Shown here: positions 10,661 to 23,486 of the stretch, piece after piece
How positions within the stretch are numbered: position 1 is the stretch's first letter
Layout: each line of letters starts with the position of its first letter
Source of the DNA: Arthrobotrys musiformis
Lineage: Eukaryota; Ascomycota; Orbiliomycetes; Orbiliales; Orbiliaceae
DNA: 64,000 bases
Direction: 5' to 3'
NCBI GenBank assembly: GCA_036971715.1
Contig: JAVHJL010000010.1
Location: 992,001-1,056,000, forward strand
Notes under the pieces: model-generated
Database searches by the model: none
Told to the model about the DNA's origin: nothing
Seen by the model: the letters and a program-made list of their open reading frames with translations, nothing else
Program-made: the position numbers and the translations under genes

Positions 10661-12225
10661 ATGCTGCCGAATCTACTAGGGACTCCTCCAGAGATCCTAC
10701 GTCATATCCTGGTTGTTATCGGGAGCGAGGGCCTCAAAAACTTTTCTCTATGTTCGAAGTTATGTCGCGATCTTGCGGTAGAGATCAAGGTTCGAAACAT
10801 TTTCTTGACACCGACATCGCTAGCGGCTTTCGAGGATGGTGGCAGCCATGCTAGGCTACGGCACCTTGTCCGGTAGGGCATATTCCCGTTGCGCTAAGAA
10901 GTTCCCCCCACCGCATTCTAGGGTCTTCGGAGGTCTGACCTGCGTCCTTTCCGTCGGATAGTCATGTTACGTTTGTTGGTCTCAAATGCACTAGCTATGA
11001 GGAGTTTCAAACCTCTAGGTTTCAATTTACCGTTATATCTCGGTGTCGCATCTATACGTCTTGCCTTCGTATATTCCCTCGGATCTATAGCCTTCAAATT
11101 GAGTACTCTATTGAGGAAAAATTGGCCAATAATCTGGGAATCGCCGTGCTTTCAAATTTGTCTACGCTCCCGTTCTGGAACCAAACGTTGAAAAGCTTGT
11201 GTATTGGGCTTGACGACTACCACGGGGCGGTAAGCGGATATACAGATGCCGAAAGCATGCCAACGTATAAAGATTTCTACGAAGCGCTCCCAAGAGATGA
11301 TCAGGAATTCATGGGAGCCACTCAAGTCCACGCGCAGGATATCGAAGGTGTTGAGGTGCGGTATCCTGTCGGGTTGGAGGAGGCTATCATTTACATCCCG
11401 ACGTTGCCGATTAGGCCACCGTCACCACAAACTAATCTCTTCCCGTGGCATTACCATTTCATTTCCTCGTCAATTACAACTTTAAAAAGGGTAAAGATAT
11501 GCACACGGCGGATATTCCCCAACGGTGGTTCGTTGGACCCGACGAGCCCGGGAGCCCAGATGCGGCGGCACATATCCCAATATTTAGGCTGTGGGGAATT
11601 TATTGGCGTCAAGCAATTGTGCCTATATGTTGCTGGCATGGGGTACACGTACGAGAGGAGCTTTGAGGCTCTGTTACGGTGGTTTCCAAACGTTGAGGAA
11701 TTCGTGTTGGATCTGGGGTTCGTCGCTGGTCGACATGAGGCTCATTATCGGGATGGAGGTTTACCCTACGCCGAGCTTCTAGAAACCCGGAACCTTGTAA
11801 AAATAAGCGTACCATGGCCAATGATGGGGCGCAAAAGGTTCACAAGGCCAGAATTGGCGGATTTGATCCACAGATGGGAGGCAAGAGGCTTAAACAGTCT
11901 AAGAGAAGTGGAGTTCGTCCGAAATGAGTTGCACCAGCTAAGCAAATTAGGTTCTGGCGAACGCTCACGTCCTTACGGATTTATACGGCGTGGTTGCAAG
12001 ATCGTGCGAAGTGGGTCCAGTCCAGGGTTAAAATTGTGGTGGCGGAACTCTATTAGCGAAACAATTCCTCAACGAAGGCAGCTTTCGACACGGCCTGGAG
12101 CTTGCTTTCACGGCTCGAATGACTATATTAAGGAAGAGGATGGGGTTGAAAGCGAAGAGGAGGAATCCGGTGACGATGCTATTTTAGGGGGGCACGACGG
12201 CGATGAAGAGCTAGGAGATGCTTAA
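10661..12225 (+). CDS. F-box protein
   Basis: Two exons, 10661-10872 and 10962-12225 (491 aa). The intron at 10873-10961 splits an Arg codon. The N-terminus is a classic fungal F-box (LGTPPEILRHILVVIGSEGL, then NFSLCSKLCRDLA, residues about 5-41), which binds Skp1 in SCF ubiquitin ligases. The remaining 440 residues are the presumed substrate-binding part: irregular Leu-rich stretches without countable repeats (LKSLCIGLDDY, EFIGVKQLCLYVAGMGY, FPNVEEFVLDLGF). This pattern is common in lineage-expanded fungal F-box families. The C-terminus is very acidic (EEDGVESEEEESGDD). The exon 2 frame was fixed by matching the second exon to the split codon. The substrate is unknown. Confidence 0.75.
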
Positions 12226-13888
12226 GTTGGAGGCTGGAGCGAGCTGTCCTCCTCTATAGGATCAATATGGGAATGTAAGATTAAATTCAATAAACCCGAC
12301 CCTCTACACAACTAGCTACGATCGTCCGTCCAATTCTGGGCGCTTATGCTCGAGATCCCACAAATAGTCTAGCTTATCATGCCTGCCGATTAAACATATG
12401 CAAGGATCTAGGCGTATCTATAGGTATCTACCTGTATAGAGTATACTAGTATTTGCGTATATCATATGGCTTTCGATCTGCCAGGTCTGGGTACGAGACA
12501 AGCTTTCAATGTGCAAGAAATTAATTAGGGGTTCATGAATTAGCGTATTCTGATCCGATCCGGTCCCGATATAACATCACCCTACCCTCGAATATCAGAT
12601 GTAACAGCTTCTTATCGCAATATACCCCTTATGAAAATTTTTAATTTGGGGCGATACTTGTCAACGCGATCGAAGGCGCCTGTAGAGATGACTCGCTGGC
12701 TGCGCGGGCGAAAAGCAATATCTGAAATATAACCTTTTGCAGCTCACAGGGTGCTGCCTTTTGTTGCATTTTGGGAGCTCGCTACGCCAACAAAAAACGG
12801 TGCTTTAACCTTGATCCTACCCGGTCGAGTCTACTCCTTCGCAAGCTAACCATAGGTACTATAGGTCTAAGGTTGATTTATCCTACTGCCGTGCTAAAGG
12901 GGCTGGAATATTCTGCAAATCGGTCTAGGGCTGCATATTCTTTAAGGGATAGTCAGGACTAGCGAGGCCTGCATGAATACAAACTATTCTCAAGACGGGA
13001 ACCCCACAGCGTCATCTATCGGGTAATAATAAAAACTTTAGTTTATTATTCGCTTCAACCCGTATACGAAAATAGTCGACGGTTTAAAGCGGAGGACTAT
13101 GATTCGACGGTACATGTGGCGCTCAGCGCCAAGGCGGACATCCAAAGGCGGGTTTATCTCGACAAAGTTATTTTATTAATGTAGCGGACCTTCAATGTCC
13201 TCACCATTTGTAAATAGATGGCCGGATTGATCCGAATCTTCGAGGATGTAATGCAAACTGTCAAAATCCACTGCAAGATACCGCAAAGATTTCTTTTTTT
13301 GTTGAATTCACTATCTACTACGGCCATCTTATATCGTACATCTAGTATGATGATAGGTTATGGTGAAAAGGACTAAGGAAGAATAACACTGAAAATTTCA
13401 AAGGGATTCCATAATTCATGAGTAAAGGATATTATTTAAATGGAGATTAATATACTAGTGCCTACTTAGCGAGGTAGTCACTCTAAGATTTTGATTCCAG
13501 AAACTAGTTAGACACGGAATCCAAGGTGGGTCGTCCGGAGCGCACATAAAATTTAATTACCAAAATGAACTAGTACTATGGGCAACTGCCCGTGTATTTT
13601 CGTTTACGGTTGGGAGTAAACCAGTCTAAACTCCAATCTAAACCACATATCGCGATGTCTCATGCACGTCTGCGCATAATTGAAATTTGCATGATAGTCA
13701 GTACAACGCCACGAGAGGATCGTGGAGAGAAAGACGGGGTTTTGTTTTGTCATGTCGAAGAGCCCGCGTGCCGGTCTACCACTGGCTTTCCGCAACATAA
13801 CAGCCTCCTTAGAATTGATGCTCGATGTCAGAACGCCGAAAATGCTCGGGGCGTGAGTTTCCATACTCCCCCGCTTTTTAAGAAAGAT
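12226..13888. other. AT-rich intergenic region
   Basis: About 1.7 kb without a credible gene. It contains one copy of the 17-bp motif AGGTCTGGGTACGAGAC (12483-12499). The overlapping open frames at 13592-13945 on both strands lack any protein signature. Confidence 0.45.
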
Positions 13889-13896
13889 TATAAATA
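13889..13896 (+). promoter_or_regulatory. TATA box of the WSC gene
   Basis: TATAAATA lies 91 nt upstream of the ATG at 13980, a usual distance for a fungal TATA element plus a short leader. It fits a highly or inducibly expressed surface protein. The call rests on motif and spacing only. Confidence 0.5.
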
Positions 13897-13979
13897 TAGG
13901 GTTTCCCGACGACTGAAATGAGTTTCCTTTGATCACTATCGGCATTTCCTAGTCGTTTCCAGTCGTAAAAACTCGCAAG

Positions 13980-15739
13980 ATGTATATCCAGAGTATTAAG
14001 GGTGCCCTTGTGGCATTGCTTGCTTTCAACGCTCTTGGAGCCACCGCCGTTCCTGGGCAGCAGCTCGAAGAGCGTGATCCTTACGGTTGTAAGTGTTTCC
14101 ATCATCCTATCAAAATTTAACTATATGATTGTATATCGAAGACTATTGGGATTCATGCTTACTATATTGCTGTAGATGGCGTCCCAACCAAGACCGTGAC
14201 AAAGTACGCCACAAAGTACTCAACCAAGTACTCAACCAAGTACGGATATGTTCTTACCAAGACTATCACGAAGACAAACTCCAAATGTACGAAGACTTCA
14301 ACAAAGACTACAACCAAGTATTCCACAAAGACATCGACAAAGACGTTGACAAAGACGTCGACAAAAACAACAACAAAAACGGCGCCCGCCACGACAAAGA
14401 CGACGACCACTACAAAGACGTCTCTCGTCACTGGTCTGCCATTCGAGGTGCAAGGAAAGGTCATCACCATTGCTGCACCAGCAATCACCTCTGGGGCAAG
14501 CACTATTACCCTTCCAGGCTCCGTTATCACCCTCCCAGGGACCTCACTTCGCGGGTTGGGTTCAAATATCGTTGATATCGGTGGAACTACTTTGGTCGTT
14601 GGTGGCGCCACTATCAAAGCCGGCCCAACTATTACTCTCCCAGAGGCCGTTGTCACAATTGGTGGTGAAGTTCTCTTGGTTCCGGGTGGTTGCGTCCCCG
14701 ATAATACCTTGACCGTCACCAGCACTGCCACTCAGGCCACTGCAACTGTCACCAGTACCGTCCCTGCCTCGACTGTCACCACTACTGAGGTTTCTACCTC
14801 CATCTCCACCTCCATCTCCACCTCTATCTCTACTTCTATCTCCACCTCTGTCTCCACCTCTGTCTCCACTGAGATCTCCACTTCTATTTCCACCTCTGTC
14901 TCCACTGAGATTTCCACTTTTGTAAGCACCACCGTCTCAACTGAGATCTCCACTACTGTATCGACAGTGAAAGAATTCGCCACACCAGGGGCTCGATTCG
15001 TCGGATGTTATAAAGATGAAGACCGAAATATGAACACAAAACCGGGAGACACAGAGTTGTCTACTTCGCCAGGAACATTGAACCCTGTAACTTGCAGCCA
15101 ATTCTGTTTCACCCAACAAGATACGCTTGTTGGTGGAATTGTTAGGCAGGCAGACGGGTCATTGTAAGTAACACTGACTAACTTTCTGCGATTCAACTTA
15201 CTAACATAGAATGTTTCGAATTTTAGCGATTGCGTCTGTGGCAATGCGTTCTACAACCCCCCCTACCAAGTTGACACGGAGGAATTCTGCAGGGAAACGT
15301 GTCCAAGCGACACCCCTGGTGCGGAAGCTGTCAACCTGTGCCCTTCTGCCGGCTACACTCGTCAATACGTCCGCTCATCCGATGCTCAACTTTTCGGATG
15401 TTACCAGCGAAACGGCCAACTGGATATTCTTACTGAGAGGTCGGTCGTAATGACCGACTTGACACCCGAAAAATGCCAAGAGGCCTGCTTCACCGCGGGA
15501 TTCGCATTCTCCGCCGCTTCGGACACAAAGTAAGTTTCAGTCTTCAAGTTATCATTATCTAATTTGCTAGTAAAAGCTAACCATAATCTAGTCGGTGTAC
15601 TTGCGGCAACAGCTTCACAAACCCGCCAACCTCCGACCCGCTTCCAGTGGCCAGCTGCAACACGCAGTGCCCGGGCGATGCGACCAAATGGTGCGGTGGA
15701 GATAATGGTCTCACTGATATCTGGGTTTGGACTGGCTGA
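13980..15739 (+). CDS. Secreted protein with two WSC domains
   Basis: Exons 13980-14088, 14176-15163, 15227-15529 and 15592-15739 encode 515 aa. The N-terminus is a signal peptide (KGALVALLAFNALGATAVP). Next comes a Lys/Thr/Tyr-rich region of KYST, KTST and KTTT repeats (about 42-95), then an array-like hydrophobic segment (ITLPGSVITLPGT). A Ser/Thr repeat of STSIS/STEIS type follows (about 238-300). Two cysteine-rich WSC domains complete the protein (FVGCYKDEDR...CVCGNAF and LFGCYQRNGQ...WCGGDNGL). WSC domains bind glycans in wall sensors and secreted lectin-like proteins. No transmembrane segment follows the WSC domains, so it is more likely wall-associated or secreted than a sensor. The last two introns (63 and 62 nt) were required to restore the Cys patterns. 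Confidence 0.88.
14782..14958 (+). repeat. Ser/Thr-coding low-complexity repeat
   Basis: Repeats of the 12-nt type TCCACCTCYATC and relatives encode STSI, STSV and STEI units in the WSC protein. The frame is kept throughout. Such tracts vary in length between strains and are usually heavily O-glycosylated in the product (known for fungal wall proteins). Confidence 0.8.
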
Positions 15740-18700
15740 TTTATTCCCGGGACCATATTACCCTAGCATACACTTCAAGTCGCATATTGCGATATTTACT
15801 GTAATATTAATATATTTTTTCTATCTACCCAAGAATCAATATTATAATCAATCCCTTCTAGTTGCGCCAATCTTCGTGCTCTCTAGCAAAGTTGTTTGCC
15901 CGTGATCATGTTTGTAGCTCGAGCCATTTAATTTGTCCCGTAAACCAAAGTTATCTGAAGCTAGTTGGTAGTTTCTAGGCTTGTATAAGGCTATTATAAT
16001 CACGAATCATAGGGTAAGGAACTGAGTTTCATGCGTCGTTATAGCCTAGCTGACCCGGTCATGCTGTAGACTAGAACGAGATCCATGAAAGTTGATCGAA
16101 ACTGTGTTGCGTTGGAAATTCGAAGCCACAAGTGGAAATTCCCTTTTCGAGGCTAGTCTCCACTTAACTTTCTAGGCGAGGTTGGGACGTCAACCGGGAC
16201 CATACCGATGCCCAATGAATATTCGAGTGCGCAAGTGCACCAGCGATAGCAAGTAAAGTAAACGTGGAGACAAGTATCAAGTGTTCGTGATACCACTTCC
16301 CAATGGCCTTGCGTCTTCGGTATGCCTACGAGTTTCCCATTTTATACATTTCAAGATTTAATAGTCGGTTTTGAAATTTGACGTTTAAACTAAAATCGAG
16401 TGCCGGCAGACTAGCTAACTTATAGGGCCCACGTATTTGCTTTATTATTCTTAAGTATGTAGAGGAATATGGATGGAGTTTCGCCCATGGTTGACCCTAG
16501 ATATTATATTCGGGGAAGAAACCCCCAGCCTAGTCTAAAGATCGAAGAATGTAGGAACATTGGTATTATAAGTGGGCATGGTGAATCGAAAAGCGCCGTT
16601 AATTAAGTCCACCGAATTGTTCCACTAAATACTACCCTCGAATCTAGACTAAATATATTCCAAAACTATACATGCATGCATGCGCACGCTAAATAGTAAA
16701 TGCAGAACTTTCGTGAGACAGAATCCTCGAAGAAGCCTTGATATATACTCGGTATACAGGTAGCGTTACAATATGACCCGATCATAGTCAGATTATATAT
16801 ATAAAATCTGACTATCGGGAAACCTAAGACGGGTCGGCGGACCTAGCTAGGTACCAACGAAAACATATATTCTAATAAGCGGGACTCATATATGATTATA
16901 AAAACCTCGTCTAGAATCTTTTTTTCTGCTAATATCGTACAGCCGTCTGGCACCGCGAGACCAGTACAGCCTAGCATTCGGAGGCACCTCACGCGCCTAA
17001 CTATGTCCCTATATTTTACATTCAAAATATTTAACTTTAATTAGGCCCGCAGGCTTTGCCGTCCTACCTTCTATACGTGTACACCTGAGCTCAAGTACTC
17101 AGTTCAACTAGGAACTAGTACATGTAAAATGGATATATTGTCATATACTCGGCACTTATGTATAGACGAGTTTCGTATTAAAACGCTTTGGCACTGCTGA
17201 GCGTAGCGAAGCTGTATAGATAAACCTGTCACACAGCTGGATCCTGTTACTATAGACTATGGCGTTCCTAGATCTCCTCTATTATGGTTTCCCCGATACC
17301 AATTAATTTAGATTAGAATGTACCGAGGAAATAGTGAATTTGGGGCCAAAGGAGAGATTGGCCAGACGAAATACTGGCCAGTGATTTCCAATAAAGCGGA
17401 GTAGCGGGTACCGCTAGATCGACCCCTAGCTTGACGGCACCTATAAATCATGTAAACTACAAATCTAGAGCCGGCCGAGCCGGCCAGAATGTGCATTTAG
17501 ACTGTATGGATCCATGGACTTACATATGTGTGCGGGCGCCAATATAGCGATATCCAGATGGCTCCGGCGCTCCCCACCACCCAACTCCCACCACTCAAAC
17601 ATTTGCATTTATTTGGCCCATCCACGATCGGACACGAACCCACGGGCCGAACCATACATCAGCCCATCGATCGGAAAGCCTCATTCGCCCGTCATCCCGC
17701 TGGTCTGAGACATTGACTCCACCACAAATCAACACATTCAACCCCCCCAAAATAAGACAAAGCCCGAAACCTAGATCCTCATGCGTCGTTACAATAACGT
17801 TACTAATTTATGTTTAAGTATCAATCTAGATGTTTTACAATTTATAGAGCATTCAAATTTGCTATGGTGTATCTCAGGATGTAAAAGGGCGCTTCGGCAT
17901 TGTTCGCTTCGTAGAATATATTGTTATCAAGAATTTAATTCTATCAACCCGAGAGCTTTCGAACATTTCGACAAGGCTAGTAGCGTGGGGGTTTAGCCCT
18001 GGCGCCGGCCACTAATACACATCATCAATGGAGGCGAAGGGATATCTCGGCCAAGATCCTTCTTTGATTGTCTCCATTTTCATAATATCTTGCGAGAGGC
18101 GGAGCTAGCCAGTGGCAGAATCAACATCAAGATGTTGCATGTGCAGTGTGCATACAGCCAGTAGGGAATGCGTGGATGAAAAGCCGTAGGCGCGTAGAGT
18201 TGCAGAATTTTTTTTTTTGTGGATAAGCGAGTCCCATAGTTTAGATAACCAATCAGTAACACGTTCAAATCTTGAGATGAAAGATCCAGAACCGTCTATG
18301 CCCAGTTCGTGCAATGGTGACACGACAGATTGAGTGCTTTGAATAAGAATCATGTGCTCAGACGATGAAATACCGATCGGGTGCAGGACGGAAACAATAT
18401 CGGCGAACGAGAGCCCACGCATACATCTGTAAACTGAGGCTAAAAAAATACATGCAATTATCGCGGAGGCGTAAAACTTTTGAGCATCCCGCCTAAGTTG
18501 ACGATCGTATGAATACATGGAATTTAAAGTGCAAAAAAAGAGAGAATGTGAAAAACAATACTAGAAGCTTTGCGATTCTAGAATCGAAACCAAAACACAG
18601 AGGTGCAAGAAAAAGAAAGAAGAAAGGAAAGCGGCATATGCCCACAGCTACCAAAGATTTTCCCACACATATGCATCTGTAAATGCAACTTATTGCGACT

Positions 18701-21700
18701 AGGGGCAGGTTGGGACGGAGAGATTTACGATGTGGCAGGCAGCCCACTTGACCCAAAGCATGCCGTCGAGCGGCAAATCTTCCATACTAGTAGCTCTGTC
18801 AGAACCTGCATGTATAAAGACATTATGATATTAATGCCCTGTTTTCCGATATCCAGAACAAAATACTCGAGAATCTGCAGACCACATGCGGGCTGACATT
18901 AATCATGCCGGTCACCAAATAGGGAGAGATTTAATGTCCTAATTTTCGTTATGGGATACCCAGAACTTCACAGATTCGTACAACCCCTTGTCTGTATCTA
19001 GTCGGCATGCAATGATCCTAATATTGATAGTATATTGCCTAATGCGGCTCTTCCGGGCGGCCGAGAAGGCGCCCAATTTCTGTTGTCGGGAAAATTTTCC
19101 AGGGCATTCACGGTCCTGAGCTCCAGCACCCAGGAGACGTGCAGCATTAGGCAAATAAGCAAGCAATTATGTGCCGCAGTGGCAAAACCATGATCGGACA
19201 AATATCTACGGAATAAGTGAAGATGCAGCTCACATGATGTAGGGCTACGGTTAATCCCGGGCTCCATGAGGCCGGATTCGAAATTCCCGAGAAACAGGTC
19301 CGGGGGTAGCTAGAGCATATGGCACAGCCCTTATCGATAAGGACGGGAAGAAATGAAAAGATATTGCACCGCGAGGGCACGATGTTGTCTCATAGATCAG
19401 GTGTCTTACGGGGTAAAACGTCTGATTTACGAGACAATGAAGGGCATAATGTTTTTTTGATTGAATGGTCTAGCTAATGTTCGAACTAGTGGTATATCTA
19501 GATACATAGGTGTTTTTTCTATTTCATCATACAAAAATATTATTCCTCAAGACCAACATTGAAGGTATTTAGAGAAATGTACACAGATAAGCTAAAGAAC
19601 AGCAGCTACATAAATAACGAGACGCGAATCCATCAACAAATATTTATCCTCAGAAAATCAGGTTGGCAATATTCCGCCATCTTCTCACGCGGTGGCACGT
19701 TTAGTCCATACAGCTGACTAGCCTTGTTGACCACAAAACCACGAATTTCGCAAGCCTACATCCTGTACTCGTTCTAGGCATTGATGCAGAGTATCTTTCG
19801 CCCAACCATAAAGCTTCGGAGATAATCATACGGCTGCTGTACTAGTTTCCGCACCCTTGAGCAAGGAACTGTGTGAGACCTACTCCCAAAGGTAGATTCG
19901 AAGGCAATGATTGCCTTCGATCGGTGACCTCGTCCTCGATCAAGCGGTTTCGAGCGTTCCTCTTATTGGGAGGAGATACAAACCTGGAGGCAAGAACGCA
20001 TTTGAAAAGCTGTGAAAAAAAGTAAGGAACCGTATAGCTAAGAAGTTTGGGGGAAAAGCGTATTCGCGGGCGGCACAGCAGCAGCACCAGGAGAGGCTGT
20101 GCCACCGCAGCTCGAATTTGCCTATCGTTGGAAATATTGGTGAAGTGGTTTTATCCAGAGAGGAGCCAAAGGGAGGCAGAGGGCCCTTTTATACTACTTC
20201 CCACAAAAATGGACTCCAGCTCACAGCTCACAGCTCATAATCCATCTTCCATATTCTAGTTGGAATTTCCCTCGCATCGCTCAATGTTGCAACAAACCCG
20301 AGCATCGGAACCCTGGCGTTAGACACCCCGGGCTACCAGGGGAGGCAGCAGCCACGGAAAACAGCGCACGGTGACAGCAACACGAAGCCTCCGCTTGAAG
20401 CCGCCAAAGATGAATCCTGGTTCATAGAACGCCAGTTGCGCTGGCAGTAAGGCCTCCAAGAAACGAGTACCATGAAGCCTGGCCCTTGTATGTACAGTAC
20501 CGAGGGTACATCTGTCCCGAAAACATATCCTGGCAGGCTAGGTACGCGACACCTAAACCCACAACCCTCATTCTCAGCAAGGATTCTAAAGCCTAACTCC
20601 AGCTATGGAAAGATCTATGTATGTACCATACTTCGTGCATACGCAGTAGATGTGGATGGGTCTCGAGAACATAGGCATTTACCACATTCGGCAAGGCGTT
20701 GTTTGCTCTGCTGGGATAAAACACAGGGAAGCCTGCCCCTTGCCTCTATTCCAACATTTCCAAGTTGGATTCGGCGGTCCCTTAACCGCCTTTTTAGAGA
20801 AGCCGTCGTTGGGCGTGGTGTTTAGAGTTCAGCATTCTCCGAAAGGCCTTAAGGCCAATGCTCAAAATGTGCGTGTATTGGTAATGATTCGCAGGCGAGA
20901 CACCGCCGACACCGCCGCTTCATAACAAGTCCGTTCCGGCTTGGTCGGCAACCGCGTTGTATTTTTTAGCGAGGAGACGGAAGGCAAGCAACCACTTGTG
21001 AATTCGTAGTTGACTGGTTGCATATCCATGTGCGTCTGCAGCGCAGCTAGCAAGTTTGCTTTATGCAACGCCAAAAGGCTAGCTACCGAGCGTTAAGGTA
21101 TCTTGAATCGACGACAGTGATGGCACAATTGTACAACGTATGTACATACATACATACCTCTATTCTTCATTATGGAGGAGCATGGCTCAAAACCTGTCAG
21201 AATATTGGGGATACGAAACTAAGCATAGAGGAGAACCCAAGGCCCGGCTAAAGTAGCCTAACTGATGTTCTGTGGATTAGTTAGAGGAAGGATCACATTT
21301 ATTCGCAAGCCTTTTGCTCCAGACCACTTTAGTCCTTGCGTAAGGATGAAAGCTTCTTATTCTTGCACAAGGCATATGCCGGCATCTTGCATTTTCAATT
21401 TAAAGGGTTAGTTACTCATAATACTGCACGTATAACGCTCCGCCAGTTTGCGAACCTCCCTATAGTTTCTTTCTTTCCTGCAAACCCCGCCCCCCCCTTT
21501 TTTTTAGGGAAAAACAAAAAGAAGAAGAACAAGTTGAATCCATGTGAATTTTAGTGTCCAAGGTAGGGTCGTTCTAACCACATTTTACAACATCAACAAC
21601 ACACGGGGTCCCATAGAGCGCCCACTGCCGGGCCTGACATTTCTAGAGCACGGTTGCGACGCCAAAAACGACCCTGAAAATGAAGGGAATCAGTGATCAA

Positions 21701-23353
21701 GCATATGACCGCTTGTTTATAAAATTCCCTAGGTAATAGCCCGATTACCTGATAAAATGGTCAGGGAATGGGTATGTCAATGGATGGGCGAACGGACACG
21801 AGTGAGCAGATGGGTGAGTGAATTGAAAGGCCGTAACGCCTTAAGAATATTTCTACGGAACGAAGGACCTTTCTTGTATGTATATGCGCACCTGTTTGGT
21901 CTAGCGGGTGGAAAGCCTCAGTGCTCCAACGCCGACTTTAGAAACAAAAGGCTGGCGGGTTAGCTAATATATAATTAGGTTCCAGCAAAACAAATACAAC
22001 AAGAGTCAACACTTTCTCCATTTTTCGTGGCAAAATACCAAAATATATGGGGCCACGCAAAAGCAACCTACGAGCCACACTCGACAAGTGCGGCTTCGAA
22101 AGGCCCGATCCGTGCAGACCACATAGAGTTCCTACCCATTCTTGCTTCTAGACTCTCAGCTCCCTCACCTTCGTTGCCTCTGCTTCGTGTGTAACCCAGC
22201 CCCACCGTGAATAGGGTTCCCCGCCAAGAAGGAATAATTGTCCGTTTTAAATCACCTACAGAACCATCTCAGCGCCGCAATGCAACGTGTAAAACAAGCG
22301 AACCGCAGTATACCATATAGTTGCACAGAACATGCAGTTGCACAGAAAATATATCCCGCTATGCAGGGGAGGCTTTAGAATATATATTATAAATCCTTTC
22401 CTTTTCTTTATTTTCCTAGATTGTTAAATTTGCATGTCCGTTTTGTTCCGTTGTTATTGTTTGAGGTCCAATGTTGTATGTACTACAATATGCCGGGTTC
22501 GCTTAGTTATAGGAATCAATTGGAAGAACATAGTATGTGCTGTCAACTTCTGAACTCTTATCTCTAATCGGGGGTTTTCAGATGCAATACTACAAGGCAA
22601 AGAGAAATTGTGGAAACGAAACAAACGAAGCGGTTGAAACAACGTCCCTAGCGGCTAAGCCTTAAATCGTAAAGAAAAAGAAAAGTTGAAGGATATGTCC
22701 GAGCTTCTATTCGTTTCCTGGGACGCCCCATCAGTATTAGGATCATGGAGAATTCCACCATATATATTATATGCCTTAAGTATCAATATCAAACGGACTA
22801 TACCCCTTCCTGAGCGCATACCATCTATCGATACATTAGTATATATCACAAATTTGTGCGTCTACTTGAAGCCATACCGTTTTCTTCAGCGCCTCCCACT
22901 ATTATCAACTACAATTATATACTTAACTTGCAATTAAGTGCACAGTTTCCATAGACGATCCTACAGATTCCGTAAAAATGAGGTGGCCGTACAGCTTTCT
23001 CATATGATCATGCCACCAGTTACAGGGCATTTCAGGTTTTTGCACGTACGCCCATATTTGGATTGTGGCTTACTAGGATTTTTATATAGGCAAAAAAAAA
23101 CAGTGCTCTCAGAAGGTAAACAGTCGTGGTTGGCAAATCGGCTTCGGAGCAAAGAGCCAAGTTTGACGCAAGACAGTACTATTCCCTTTTCAACCGTACG
23201 TGGAAAGCCTGAAATGCCCTGTACGAAAAGCCACTAGTTTCACCTACGGAGTCGAGCCGCCCAGGCGTCTTTTTGCGCTTTGCTATGATGCACAGATCAT
23301 GTTGGCAATATCGGTCGAGGTGGGAGGGCGCGTGGAGCCATCTCCTGGAAGTC
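15740..23353. other. Long gene-poor stretch
   Basis: About 7.6 kb with no gene I can defend. Stop codons are dense in all frames and codon-like periodicity is absent. Items seen: an 11-bp perfect inverted repeat at 16784-16815; a CATA run at 21127-21145; and a C-run/T-run at about 21488-21508. A 137-codon minus frame at 18105-18518 shows some protein-like segments but no family. No transposase, reverse transcriptase or intact terminal repeats were recognised. The stretch may contain old, mutated mobile elements. Confidence 0.45.
16784..16815. repeat. Hairpin-forming inverted repeat
   Basis: ATAGTCAGATT (16784-16794) is followed after 10 nt of TA-rich loop by its exact reverse complement AATCTGACTAT (16805-16815). 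With one 3-nt gap the pairing extends to a CCCGAT/ATCGGG stem. It could be a footprint of a small fold-back element; no target duplication was identified. Confidence 0.6.
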
Positions 23354-23360
23354 TATTTAA
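23354..23360 (+). promoter_or_regulatory. TATA-like element of the secreted-protein gene
   Basis: TATTTAA lies about 127 nt upstream of the ATG at 23487. Called on motif and distance only. Confidence 0.35.
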
Positions 23361-23486
23361 GCCCTGCTGTCCCTCCCTCTATCAGATATCACAGCACCAC
23401 TCTCAATTCAATCACCTACACTGCGAAGTCAACCAGTTTGGTGAATAAACTATCCTGTGTACACTTTGAAAAAACCACGAGCCACC

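Noticed and set aside
14162..14983. Minus-strand frames rich in Val/Glu
   Set aside because: They are antisense to the Thr/Ser repeats of the WSC protein, whose plus-strand reading has a signal peptide and conserved WSC domains.
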